Origin: Symbiotaphrina buchneri
Lineage: Eukaryota; Ascomycota; Symbiotaphrinales; Symbiotaphrinaceae
DNA length: 64,000 nt
Direction of reading: 5' to 3'
Assembly: GCA_001599915.1 (NCBI GenBank)
Contig: BCIG01000028.1
Span: 372,001-436,000 of the forward strand
This document shows positions 11,870-24,485 of the stretch, one piece after another. Below the pieces are notes generated by a model. That model was given only the letters and a program-made list of their open reading frames with translations. It did no database searches and had not been told where the DNA came from. Numbering within the stretch: the stretch's first letter is position 1; the number at the start of each line of letters is the position of its first letter. Made by a program: the position numbers and the translations under genes.

Positions 11870-12360
11870 GTTGTAGCTTGGGTGCGGGTACCGTGGATGG
11901 AAGATTTCACAAGGTTCACGGTAGAAGGGGTCTCAGAAGAATTGGTGGAGAAGGAAGAAGGGAAGAAAAACCATCGACCGGGAGGGGTAGAGATAAATAG
12001 CTGTCTCTTGAGCCAGTCGCTAACATGTCCAACCATGAAGCATTGGCCCAGGGGACTTGGTCGGACTCGCGTCGAAAATTTTCAGCCAAAAATGGACAAG
12101 CGGACAACCATTTGTAGTCAAGTTCGGATTTTTTGTGCGGGCAGTCTCATCCGGGTGCCAATTTTGAAGCCATCAAGGGACTTGCAAGAATCTGTTTGTG
12201 GCTAAGCGTTGGAGTTTTGGCGAAACGATGACACTCGCGCCGCTGTGTATCTCCCTTTTCCCCCTGACCAGCAAGAACCCGCTAGATGCACCAGTCCCCT
12301 GCCACCGCCCCATCTACCTCCATCACATTATTGACATTTTCCAGATTCAAGCTGTCAATA
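11870..12360. promoter_or_regulatory. Upstream region of the secreted-protein gene
   Basis: No gene. This is the 5' flank of the minus-strand secreted-protein gene and the 3' flank of the BTB gene. I see no individual site I can support. Confidence 0.3.
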
Positions 12361-13748
12361 TTAGTCCGTCACATCGGCCTGAGGTGCATTTCTAGCTTCC
12401 TGGTGGACCACTTCTCCACAACCACACGCACATGGCGCCAAGCCTACGTCCAGAATACTCTCGTTTTCCACCCCGTACACCAGTAATGTGTCATCGTCCC
12501 GCATAATCCTACCATTGAACGCCAGTCGCTGCTGCTCAGGTGTGATGGTGTTCCCGACAGCTTCTGCGACCTTGCTCTTCATCTCGGCGACGTTTTCGCC
12601 CAGCCGCATCCACACCACAATGATCCTGCTCGATGAAGTCTTGACGAACAGTTTGAGTAGCTCCTGCTTCCCTTGGCCTGTCTTCGCTGGACGTTCTTTG
12701 AAGCGAGGGAGGTAGAGTCCTTCTACACTGTCGATGATAAGCTGTGCGGTCACGGGCATAGTCCACTTCAAGTCGCATCTGTCGTGATTGATGCTCCCGC
12801 CCGGGAAAGTATGGTGAATGTACCGCGTCCCACAGTCCATTGCGGAGAGTTTGTGCTCGTATCCAGCAATGGACATACCATCCATCCTCTTTGCGAATGT
12901 GCCATCTACCAGAAACTCAGGGAAGGACCGGAGGAGTGTCCCGAGGTTTGCGCTGTCACATTCTCCGCGCCCTTGTTCTAGCTGGCAACAGCCCCTTCCG
13001 TAAGCTAACGCGCGAACCTTCTTGTGTGAGCGAACAAGTAGGCCGAGGACGTGTGCGCGCGTTGCTTTTACCTCGTCTGCTCCGCAGTACGTCAGATAAC
13101 ATTGTCGAACTGACATTGAGAGTGGGTGAAGCTTACCATAGACCGCCTGCGGAATCCGACTGTCCAAAGAATGTCCAGCCTGCGTCAACAGTCCCCGTCC
13201 TAAGAGATCTTCGTATTGAGGATCAGGTATCTGGTGATACCCTCAAACCTCCTTGCGTTATTGATGGTATATGTAATATACAACAGCGCCACGCAGGCAG
13301 AACTATCCATACAGGCGTCAAAGCCTTCAGACCACATCCAGAGCCACGGCAGAAGGGCTTTGAGCAACTGGTACCTCTCACAGATATCGAATATTTTCAA
13401 GAAGGTCTTCAGAGCCAGCTCCCTCGGAACATCTGTGTGTTTGCCATGAAGGATCTTCAATATGATCGCCATCAGGTCTGGGTCATCTTGTCCGCCAAGC
13501 ACAAGTTGCATTGGCGCGTGGATTGCCGGCGTGTCTCTTGGGAGCTTCTGCAATTTCGTCGCCAGTAGCTCAGACGCTCTCGTTACAATTTTGCTTGAGA
13601 CGAGGAAACTCCGACTTTGAACGGTAAGGATGAGGTCGCCATCCTCCGCGATCTTCTGCGCAAGTTCCTGCGATTCCGCCCACAGCAGAGAGTCGTTCAG
13701 GTAATCCTTCAGGTCTCCCATCGAACTCTCGGTATGAGGTAACGCCAT
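12361..13748 (-). pseudogene. BTB/POZ protein with C-terminal ubiquitin-like domain (disrupted)
   Basis: The N-terminal BTB domain (from 13748; GDLILTVQSRSFLVSSKIV and following) runs into the usual fungal BTB C-terminal helices. After a clear intron (13077-13136; GTAAGC, CTGAC, GCAG) the same frame continues into a ubiquitin fold at about 12420-12645: LLKLFVKT ... ITPEQQRLAFNGRIM, matching ubiquitin's IFVKT and PPDQQRLIFAGK. No terminal Gly-Gly is present, so it is a fixed domain and not a conjugatable modifier. A Cullin-3 adaptor role is a family-based guess. Two lesions lie at the end of exon 1: an in-frame TAG (13200-13202, after NTKIS) and loss of one base near 13190 (TGTTGAC where TGTTTGAC restores DCLTQAG). 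Spliced length is 1328 nt, one short of a multiple of three. A 41-nt intron could mask both but would remove conserved sequence. Confidence 0.7.
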
Positions 13749-14159
13749 GGTTATTGCCGATCTTTATTGCTGTCTTGGATAGGCCGAGGTGCCTTGAAGG
13801 ACTGTGCGTTGTAGCCTTGGTGGCAAGATACTGGCAGCCTTGTTAAACGAACAACTCGGCATGTGTGTGCGGAAAGGTAAACAACAGGAAGCGACGCCAA
13901 TGGAACAGTGAATATGTACTCCTTCGCTCCTTCTTCACTTGTAGATCAGATAAGAACTTGTTAAGATTCTGGTAGTACTACACAATAGAATTGCTCTTTC
14001 ACGTAGTTGACAGTGGGTTCTTTTTGGCATCAGATTCGTCCTGGTTCATCAAGGGAGCGGCTAATGCTCCATTAGATGTGCATCCGGGGGCGCATCAACA
14101 ATGGAATCACACGGTGCGAGCTGACAAACTATAAATACTCCCTACACACCTCTTTTCGA
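13749..14159. other. Intergenic, promoter side of the BTB gene
   Basis: About 410 bp without coding sequence between the BTB start and the 3' end of the flavin monooxygenase. No recognisable site. Confidence 0.4.
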
Positions 14160-16387
14160 TCAATCCCGCTTCCCCTTCCCCCTTCCTTGACTACCGTTCT
14201 CCATCAGTTCCCCCACAACACCCCCATAATCCGCCGTCATATACTGCCCAAGCCACTCCCTCGCCCCTCCAAACAACCCCTTCCTCTTCCGTTGAACCCG
14301 CAACCCCATATCCCGCATCATTGCATCAAAAAGTGTCTGAATCTCTGCGCTGCACTGCGGCCGCAGCCGCGCCACGCTGTTCAAGTACCTTCATCCCATC
14401 CAGGCGTTTTGCAGAGCGACGTCATGGTCGATGGCGCCCTGCTGTGCTTCCGCTTGTGCTTGTTCTTGCTCTAAGCTCCGGGCATGGCTCTCTGGGCCGT
14501 CTTGACTTTCATTTGCCTTGCCGCTGATGGCGGCATCGGCTTTGAGATTGGGAAATTGAGACGAGGCAGATGGCGTAAACATCCCTTCCATCCAGCCCAC
14601 CGCCCAACAAGCCTGCAGCTCCGCCAGCGTAGCTGTCATAGTCGTCGTGCACACGCCCAGAAACACCACATCTCTGCTCTCCACATCAGCGTGCACGAGC
14701 CCGGGCGGCACAATCAGCCTAAACAACCTCCACGGCGTGCACGTTGCGACCTTCGTCTTGTGCTCCGGCGGATGGGAAAGGGCTGGTAGGGACGTGAGGA
14801 TTTCCGCATCAGCGGAACCGTCGATGTGCGACCAGTAGGCCGCATGTGAGACGGGTTGTTGTGCGAGTGGGACAGGTAGGCCCAGGGCTAGCTGCTCGGC
14901 GGGAGCGAGGTGGGAGAAGATGGTTGGGACGGTTTGCCAGCCTGTTGCGAGGATGAGTGCGTCGGTGGGGAGGCTGGTGTTGTTGGAGAGGTGGACTGTG
15001 GAGGCGGAGAGAGAGGTGATGGAGGCGCGGTGGATGGTGATGTCTTTGGATTCGCGCAGAGTGTTGATGAAGGTGCTGTCATCTTGAATTAGGACTGCGG
15101 TCGTGGTGGGGAAGCAGATGCTAAGTCATGCCATATCCTGTCAGCAATTCTTCTCCACAGAAAAGTTCAATCAGAGACGCAAAGGCAGTCCCAAAGCCCC
15201 AGCTAGATAAAGAAAGCATACCTGAAATCCCCTCCTTCAGGCACAATACTCCTCCCATTCTCACTCCTCTCATACCCCACCCTCTCCCTGACCTTCCTAC
15301 TTCCACCCCTACAGATCCTTCTCCAAACCCAACATCCCAACCTGCTCTTCCCACTATGCAGAAACCACCACCACCACCCGCTGCGATTCCAAACACTCGG
15401 CATACACGTATGGGTGAGCCTCACACTCCCCACACTCCCAATCATCTTCAACACCCGCCGACTGGGCAGCCGGATGATAGTGCCCACGCCCGCTCCGGTG
15501 TCGCGACTCACCCAGTTGACCCGCTTGCCGGCCGCGAGACAGAGTGCGCACGCTTCGAAAGCGGACTTGGAGCCGCCGAGGATGGTGATTGTGCTGATGG
15601 AGGGACCCGTGAGCCCAGCGTAGGAGGCGCCCAGGTCGCGCGTGTGCACAACTGGGCCAGTGAAGCCTGTGGTTGGGATTGAGGGGATGTTGGGTTGCGA
15701 GGCGTGGCCGGTGGCCATGATCAACTTGCCGCATATGAACCTGTCTCCTTGCTCTGTGAGCAACTCCCATCCATTTCCCTTTCCCTGTCCAGCTGTTACC
15801 ATCCCCTCTGCCCCATCTTGTCCCCCCTCAGCATCTTGCCCTCCAGCCGGGACGCGTTGAGCGCTCACGACCCTCGTCCTCAACCTCACCCGTCCCACAA
15901 GGTCCCACTTCTCCGCATACCGTTGCAGATACTCATGCACACGCGGCGCCGGCACCTGTTCGTACTTCGGATGTTGCTCGTCGACCATAGATAGGTCTGA
16001 GAATTCATATAGCCCGTTGGGCGAGTCGACGATGAGGCCTGGATAGATGCGCGCGGCGGACCAGACGCCGCCTATGGAAGTGCCGGCGTCGAGGATTAAG
16101 AGGGAGATTGTAGGCCGGACTTGCAGATAGCTGGGTAATGGTCGTGAGATTGGCAAGTAATGAAAGGAGGAGTGAGCCTGTGGGACTCTGGAGGAGAAGG
16201 GAGAGTATGGAAAGGGCTTACGTTCGTGCGGCTGCGAGGCCGTACCAACCTATTGGTGTGTAAACCGTCAGCTCAGACTCTCTCACTGATCCAGATGGAA
16301 CAATGGGATCAATGGTACGAGCGGGAAACATCGCATTTACATACCGGCCCCGATAACAATGACATCCGCACGAGTCGGGCTAGCCAT
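14160..16387 (-). CDS. FAD-dependent monooxygenase (FMO/Baeyer-Villiger-like) with a premature stop
   Basis: Flavin monooxygenase oxidising an unknown small molecule with NADPH and O2. Exons are 16387-16345, 16249-16222, 16130-15222 and 15120 onward. The first three join to give MASPTRADVIVIGAGWYGLA, whose GAGWYG is the FAD-binding Rossmann motif. LDAGTSIGGVW supplies the acidic end of the ADP site. ATGHASQPNIP and ITILGGSKSAFEAC (NADPH-side Rossmann region) follow. The C-terminal ATGWQT is also typical. Oddity: an in-frame TGA at 14391-14393 ends the protein at 569 aa (NAWMG), yet the same frame runs on for 76 codons (RYL, then RPQCSAEIQTLFDAMMRDMG) to 14160 with clear family character. Reading the codon as an original Arg gives the expected WMGRRYL. 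Loss of the tail may inactivate it. It is divergent from the GH3 gene, with 1.4 kb between them. Confidence 0.8.
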
Positions 16388-17764
16388 CGTGGAATACCTT
16401 GTTATTGCACAACACGCTCTAAGCATCAAAAATCTACGGCGACAGCTCTACTTGAGCTGCTATCCTGAAGGAGATCTCGTTGCACAAAGGCAAGAGACGT
16501 TGTGAGATGCTGCAATGGGTGCGTCAGCATTTTCAAGACCTCGAGCGCCGCTGTGCCACTTGTGTGACGCGCGGGATATACCACTAACAATTTGCGGCCC
16601 CCAACATAGCTCGACGGGTCGATTAGTTAGTGAGGGACCCTGGGCGGCCAATAAGAAGGTCCGGGCACGCCTTATAAACATGACTGGGCAAACAGTGCAT
16701 AGAGAAGCGGGAGAAAATAGAGTGATGGCTGTGGAATTGATATCGGCGTTAAGAATGGGGAAGTCTTTGATGTTCCAGAAATTGGGCTGGACAGGGTCAA
16801 CAAAGTGAGGTTCTGGCTGACAGGGATGAACGCGTGAGTGTGGCCAGACCAATAAAGATTCAGAATCTATCAGAAATGGGTACTTGGCCGGATGCTTCAA
16901 ACCGTACAGATGGCTTAGTATACACCACAAGACTGACGACAATATCCTCTCCATCCAGCTCGAACTCGCATAATGGGACGAAGCTAGTCATTGATTCTGG
17001 TCGCCTCTTCTCGTCTGCCTTATTTACTGGATCCCAATGTGAAGACTTGCCTTTCGAGGTTGGACTTTTTCATATTCCGCTTATAAAGCTAAAATCAAAC
17101 CGCTTTTGTAGCACCGAATCTTGCCTTCAGAAAGGTAGCAACCGTCGTAAAACACACGGCTATAACGATTATCACGCACTGCTTGATCGGGGCAAAGCAC
17201 GACCATGCTGACAACGTCACTGCGGGCTAAATAAGCGCTGGCCTCTGCTTTTTTTCTTTGGTTTGCCTCGGTTCCCTGATCTTGATTTGCCAGATAAACT
17301 GACTGCGGGGTAGATGCCGACTCATATCCCATTGCCGAGACATCCGATGACATACATGCAGCCACTCCGCCACTCCCGTTCAGCCTAGCAATATAAGACA
17401 CCAACGGCCGGCATCTTACAGGGTTCATGTGGGGCAGCCATACCCCGGAGAGTTCATCGGCCTTACTTCAGCGCGGGGATGTTCGGCGCAGTCAAGAGCG
17501 AGATCACTTGACAGTTCTGATGTGCTGTCCACTATCTGAAATTGTGACGAAAAGAATTCGAAATAGGCTTATTACGACACGCTTTTATCCTGGATAGGAA
17601 GGCGCATCCAACTTCCCCTCCTTTTAGGTCTATCAGGGTCGGCATGTGAACCATCCCATCCTGCTTGGCAAATCGCGCTGGAACGCGGGGAAGGGTATAT
17701 AGCCATGCGCTGCCCCGCTCGACCATGGCCAGGGTAATTGAAGTGTTGGCGGTGCAGCGCAAGT
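16388..17764. promoter_or_regulatory. Divergent intergenic region between monooxygenase and GH3 genes
   Basis: About 1.4 kb without a supported gene. It contains three matches to the CreA consensus SYGGRG, all GCGGGG on the + strand, at 17305, 17473 and 17685, and a TATATA at 17696-17701, 64 bp before the GH3 start codon. CreA-mediated glucose repression is common for fungal glycosidases; its use here is inference. Confidence 0.45.
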
Positions 17765-20324
17765 ATGAGGTTCAAATTTCTTCATTGGGCCTTGTGCCTA
17801 CTTTCAATTACAGCGCCAGCTGCGTCCCAGTCATGGAACTTATCTCAGTACACCAGCTCACCTCCAGTGTATCCCTCACGTATGCTGTCCCTACTTTCCT
17901 CTCTTATCTAAAATACAACCGCTGACAGCAAGGGACAGCCCCGACCGCGGGACTTGGTGGATGGGAATCAGCCTTCGCCGCAGCACAAGCCTGGGTCTCC
18001 CAGCTCACTCTGGCTGAGAAAGCAAATCTCGTAACCGGCACGCCAGGGCCATGCGTCGGCAACATAGGGCCAATTCCACGTCTGAACTTTTCAGGTTTGT
18101 GCCTACAAGACGGCCCACTTGCTATTCGGGAGGCGGACTATGCCAGTGTCTTCCCGGCTGGTCTAAGTGCAGCTGCAAGCTGGGACCGAGGGTTGATCTA
18201 TCAGCGTGGTGTTGACCTTGGCGAGGAGTTCAGAGGGAAAGGGGCGCATATCGCACTAGGGTGAGTCTATCGATATACGGACTATCTATGTTCTAGAGAG
18301 GTCGAACTGAGGTCGCAAAGGCCTGTAGCTGGTCCCTTAGGACGATCCGCCAAAGGCGGACGTAACTGGGAAGGATTCTCTCCAGATCCATATCTGACAG
18401 GCCAAGCATTCGCGTTTACCATCAAAGGCATGCAGAGTGTAGGTCTGCAAGCATGTTCAAAGCACTACATCGGCTACGAGCAGGAAACCCAGCGCAACCC
18501 CACAACGAGAAATGGAACCACCATCGAGGCTGTTTCGAGCAATATCGACGACAGAGCCATGCATGAGCTGTACCTTTGGCCATTCGCCGATGCTGTCAGA
18601 GCAGGCACGTCCGCCATCATGTGCTCATACAACAGACTGAATAGCAGCTACGCATGTCAGAACTCCAAGTCCCTGAATGGTCTATTAAAGGGCGAGCTTG
18701 GGTTTCAAGGACTTGTTATGAGCGATTGGGGTGGAACACACGCTGGTGTGGCATCCATTGAAGCAGGCTTGGACATGGACATGCCGGGTCCTATTGGGAG
18801 TTTTCCTAATAGCTCATTCTTCGGCGGAAACATTACGTTGGCAGTGCAGAATGGAAGCATTCCGGAGTCACGACTCGATGATATGGTCACGCGGATCATG
18901 ACTCCTTATTTCCAGCTGGGCCAAGACTCCGGTTATCCGTCAGTCGATCCTTCTAGTGTTGGGTTGAGCGGCGGCAATCCGAGTACATGGGTCGCTCAAT
19001 TCCCTCTGCGCGGACCTTCCAATAGAGATGTCCGCGATGACCATGCAATGTTGATCCGGCAATTGGGCGCTCAGTCGGCGGTGCTTCTGAAGAATGTGAA
19101 TGGCACTTTGCCCCTGAAAGCCCCTAAGAACATTGGTGTGTTCGGCAACGACGCGGCAGATGACGCCGACGGACTGTACCCATCAGAAGGACCCGCAGGA
19201 TTCGAATTCGGTGCCCTTGCCGTGGGCGGTGGGTCCGGCACTGGAAGACTGACATACTTGGTCTCACCCCTCGAAGCCATCAAAGCTCGAGCAAGGCAAG
19301 ACGGCGCGCTCGTGCAGTACATCCTCAACAATGCCGTCGCCTCCGTCAGCATCAGCCAGATCTTCCCCACACCTCCCGATGTCTGTCTCGTCTTCCTGAA
19401 ATCGTATGCGGAGGAGGGCTATGATCGCACAAGCCTGCTGGCGGACTGGAATAGCACCAATCTCGTCAATACGGTGGCTCGAACGTGTCCCAACACGATC
19501 GTCGTCACGCACTCGGTCGGCATCAACGTCATGCCGTGGGCGGATAACCCTAACGTCACGGCTATCATCGCAGCGCACCTCCCTGGCCAGGAGATTGGCA
19601 ATTCCATCGTCGATGTGCTTTACGGCGCCGTCAATCCCTCTGCAAAGCTGCCTTACACCATCGCCTACGAACAATCGTACGCTTTCCCCTTCCAATTCCT
19701 CCCCATGTAACCAAAAGTACGACACCCCAGCTAACGCCCTCTCTCCACAGCGACTACAACTACGCCCCCCTCATAAACCTCACCAACGCCACTTCCCCAA
19801 ACGCGTGGCAATCCGACTTCCGCGAATCCCTTCTCATCGACTACCGGCACTTCGACGCCGCCAACCTCTCCGTGCGCTACCCCTTCGGCCACGGCCTCTC
19901 GTACACCACCTTCGCCCTGTCCAACCTCTCCCTCTCTTACGTCTTCCCTGGCGCTCTCACATCCCTCGCACCTGCCGCGCCCGTCGTACCGGGCGGCAAT
20001 CCGCACTTGTACGACACCGTCTTCCACGCGACCGTGCTCGTGCACAACACGGGCTCTGTGGCCGGGGCGGCGGTTCCGCAGCTGTACCTAGCGTTCCCGA
20101 GTACGGCGCCGAGCGGGACCCCGGTGCAGGTGCTGAGGGGCTGGGAGAAGGTTAGTGTGGACCCCGGAGAGACAGTGAGCGTGGGCTTTGATCTACTGAG
20201 GAGGGATCTGAGTTACTGGGATGTAGAGGTGCAGCAGTGGAGGGTGCCACAAGGGGAGTTTGAGGTTAGAGTGGGGTTTAGCAGTAGGGATATTCAGCTG
20301 AGGGGCAGCGTGAGTGCATTGTGA
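17765..20324 (+). CDS. Secreted GH3 beta-glucosidase
   Basis: Extracellular beta-glucosidase of glycoside hydrolase family 3, releasing glucose from cellobiose or beta-glucosides. Exons 17765-17879, 17933-18260, 18321-19676 and 19751-20324 give 790 aa, normal for the family. The start MRFKFLHWALCLLSITAPAA is a signal peptide. The (beta/alpha)8 domain includes LQDGPLAIR and KHYIGYEQE. The nucleophile Asp is in MSDWGGTHAG. The alpha/beta-sandwich domain follows (VLLKNVNGTLPL). The C-terminal fibronectin-III-like domain starts after SYTTFALSNL. Many NxS/T sequons fit secretion. All splice sites are canonical and the frame is intact. A relic of a second GH3 copy lies 2.3 kb downstream at 22613-22882. 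Confidence 0.92.
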
Positions 20325-20868
20325 GGAGGGGAGGGTCGGAGGGAGGGCGGGTAATGGTGCAGTTGGTGATGTTGGTTGCACAGGGAGAGGCTGTTGGAAG
20401 GGAAGGCCCCAGTGGAAACTTGGAAAATGCCCCAGGGGCTCCTGCCTCCTGGTGGTTCATGAAAGACACTAAGCGCGTAGGAGCTCGATTTGATCTTACA
20501 GCAAGTAATGGCACGAAAGGGTGACGGTAAGTTCTATGACAATCCCTCGCCAGCAAGTGAATACACGACACGCTGGACACGTAATTATCAAAAAGGCTCC
20601 TACGGCAATTGGTATATACCGGAACCCGTATAAACATATGGCAAGCTATATGGACCAAGTACCGTAGGAGTTCGATTTGGTCCTAAGGTGATGCGGTATC
20701 TATCTTTTCTTGTGCGTGGATTGTAGCAGTCATTTTGAATAGAAAGCGTCCTGTCTATCTAAGGTGACATAACGCTTTCTTTGCGATTCCGAAACGCTGG
20801 TCTATATCTATCTATGCCATATATGATCCCACCATCCAAACCCCATCTCTGATATGCATCGAGTCCAT
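20325..20868. other. Intergenic region with one palindromic-repeat unit
   Basis: Convergent 3' flanks of the GH3 and old-yellow-enzyme genes. Apart from the repeat copy at 20541-20670 and the end of a preceding unit near 20477, nothing is recognised. Confidence 0.5.
20541..20670. repeat. 130-bp repeat unit with 74-bp palindrome (copy 1)
   Basis: A 56-bp left block (CAGCAAGTGAAT and following) is joined to a 74-bp imperfect palindrome at 20597-20670. The palindrome's ends are CTCCTACGGCAATTGG and CCAAGTACCGTAGGAG, with GTATAAACATATGGC inside. Sequence before it (20477-20540) resembles the spacer before copy 5 in the 26-kb array, so it seems to be a piece of a once-longer array. Confidence 0.85.
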
Positions 20869-22612
<1,744 letters not shown>

Positions 22613-22882
22613 GGTTTGGGTGACAGCAATCCAAGTACATGGGTCATTTAGGTTCCATGATCGGCCATCCAACAGGGATATTTACAATAATCATATGACC
22701 CTAATTCGGCAGTTGGACGCTCAGTCAATGCTCCTTGTGAAAAATGTAAATAACACTTGATCCCTGAGATCTCCTATGAACACTAGTATATTCCGGAACA
22801 ATGCTACAGATGTCACCGACAGGTTGTATCCTTCAGAAGGAACCGCAACGTTTGAAATCGGGGCCGTTGCAGTGCTCGGCCA
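22613..22882 (+). pseudogene. Relic fragment of a GH3 beta-glucosidase
   Basis: Nucleotide similarity to the GH3 gene at about 18960-19236 is clear by eye. It shares AATCC.AGTACATGGGTC, CGGCA.TTGG.CGCTCAGTC, and the block reading YPSEG in the parent. The fragment has several stops in the equivalent frame and small indels, and both flanks lose similarity abruptly. Many differences are G to A or C to T. It is the remains of a duplicated or independently decayed paralogue, 2.3 kb downstream of the intact gene. It makes no protein. Confidence 0.8.
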
Positions 22883-23274
22883 CTGCTAAGTAGTGCTCTT
22901 TGCACGGGAAGGGTCCTCCAGTGCTGATGTTGCATATTGACTGGCCTTACCTGAAACATTAAGGAAGTTCTCATACATGTCTTATGCATGGTTGAAATAG
23001 CAGTAGCCAGTCACACCAAGATGCATCGATATTACGAGAGACATACACCTCCTGAAACGGGTTGACTACTAGACACAGTACAGCACAGCGCGTTTTCATT
23101 CCAATGGAGAGAGCTTGTTTGATCAACGAGAACTTCGACTAGCTAAAGGGTATCTATCCTAACGCAATTCCATCCGTAACGAGCGCTTTCCTCCCGGCCA
23201 AAGCCTTCATAACCAGACCAGCAACATTCTGTGCATCCACCCGCCCCGATCTTCCACCTTCCCAATCCAACGGT
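22883..23274. other. Intergenic, no feature seen
   Basis: No similarity to GH3 continues past about 22885, and no other feature is seen before the small membrane-protein gene. Confidence 0.4.
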
Positions 23275-23665
23275 TCAAGAAGTCTTCTTCGTCGTCGTGA
23301 CCGTCTTGCCCTGGCGGTTGAGATACGCCCCATACGCGACAAACGCCGCTGCAAGAACGCCGATGACGACGATGTTGCCTATAGAAACCCCTTGTTAGCT
23401 CACGCTCCAGCTCTTCAAAACAAATCACAACGAACGACGATAGACGATCGACAAAGAAACACAATGACGTAGGGGACAGTGTGGGGGGAGACTTACTAAG
23501 GATAAACCCAATCAACGCACTGCCGAGATCGATAAGGCTGGAGACGAAAGTCGCAAAGACGGCGCCGACGCCCTCGACACTGGCGAAGACGGTGTTGAGC
23601 AGCGAGTGGAAGATGCCGAGGATCGAGGAGATCAGGTCCTCGATTGCGCTGGTGATGCCGGCCAT
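23275..23665 (-). CDS. Small hydrophobic membrane protein, unknown function
   Basis: Exons 23665-23497 and 23378-23275 (intron 23379-23496; GTAAGT...TATAG) give 90 aa. The first exon encodes MAGITSAIEDLISSILGIFH and a long amphipathic-to-hydrophobic stretch rich in S, I, L and F. The second exon encodes a clean transmembrane segment (GNIVVIGVLAAAFVAYGAYL) and a basic tail RQGKTVTTKKTS. Reading through the intron would give a 152-aa product with a poor tail, so the spliced form is preferred. Similar small proteins of unknown role are widespread in Aspergillus-like fungi (recollection, not searched). Confidence 0.75.
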
Positions 23666-24485
23666 GTTTTTGTTGGTGTTTCGCTTTTAAGTGATGATGA
23701 GGACCGGCTTCGCGGATGGAGATTTGGTTGGTGTGTGCAGTAGAGTGTGGGTGTGTTTGTTTGCTTGTTGTACTTCGTAGGTTCTGTTTGTTGTTTACTA
23801 TGCCTCTGAGTCTGGAGCCGTTTGGCGCTTTGACAAGAATGTTCGGGTAAAGCGGGAGAACCAAAGGAAGTGCGGAGAGTAAAACGGCAGCGGGACTCTT
23901 ATACGAAATAACGCACCACTCACTGCTGCCTTGCGCCCAGGTAACTTTGTGGCTTCTTGCTTGTTTCTCACACCGCTGGATACGAGGAATGTGAGGCGCA
24001 CGCTACGTCAGTGCCGGGACCGCATCAGGGAAGTTGTTGCTGCAGCGCTGCTTTTGTCCTGGTGCTGGTGAGCGGTGATTGGCTGAAGCCGGCTGGTGCG
24101 CCACAAAGATGATGTCATACCTAGGTGGGCAAGGTGACTCCTGTGCAAACGAGTTGCTTTGAAGGGGATGTGGCACATGATCTGGCAAGCAAAGCACATG
24201 ACCTTGTTTAATGCCACCGCGCGCATCTGTGTCTTTCTGGTCGACTGCGATCTTATAGGCAGGATCTAATCTTTCTCATGCGGTGCGCAAAGCTTTCGCT
24301 GTGAAGAGTTCCTGGACTTTATGTTCAAGAGCCCGCGGTAATTCTCAAGGCAGAACAAGGCAGAATTCCGTTGCCCGACAAGTCACGTCACATCATCAGT
24401 AGAAGTATCAGGTTCACGACCTGAATTGAATGCTACGATTTGATATATGGTAAATGCGATTCCCTAATTCCTCGCCCTGACGAGA
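23666..24485. other. Intergenic, no feature seen
   Basis: About 0.8 kb between two minus-strand genes. It includes the promoter side of the small membrane-protein gene. No recognisable site. Confidence 0.4.

Noticed and set aside
13200-13245. 41-nt intron that would hide the BTB lesions
   Set aside because: It is phase-compatible but removes ITRYLILNTK, which belongs to the conserved BTB C-terminal region; kept only as an alternative.
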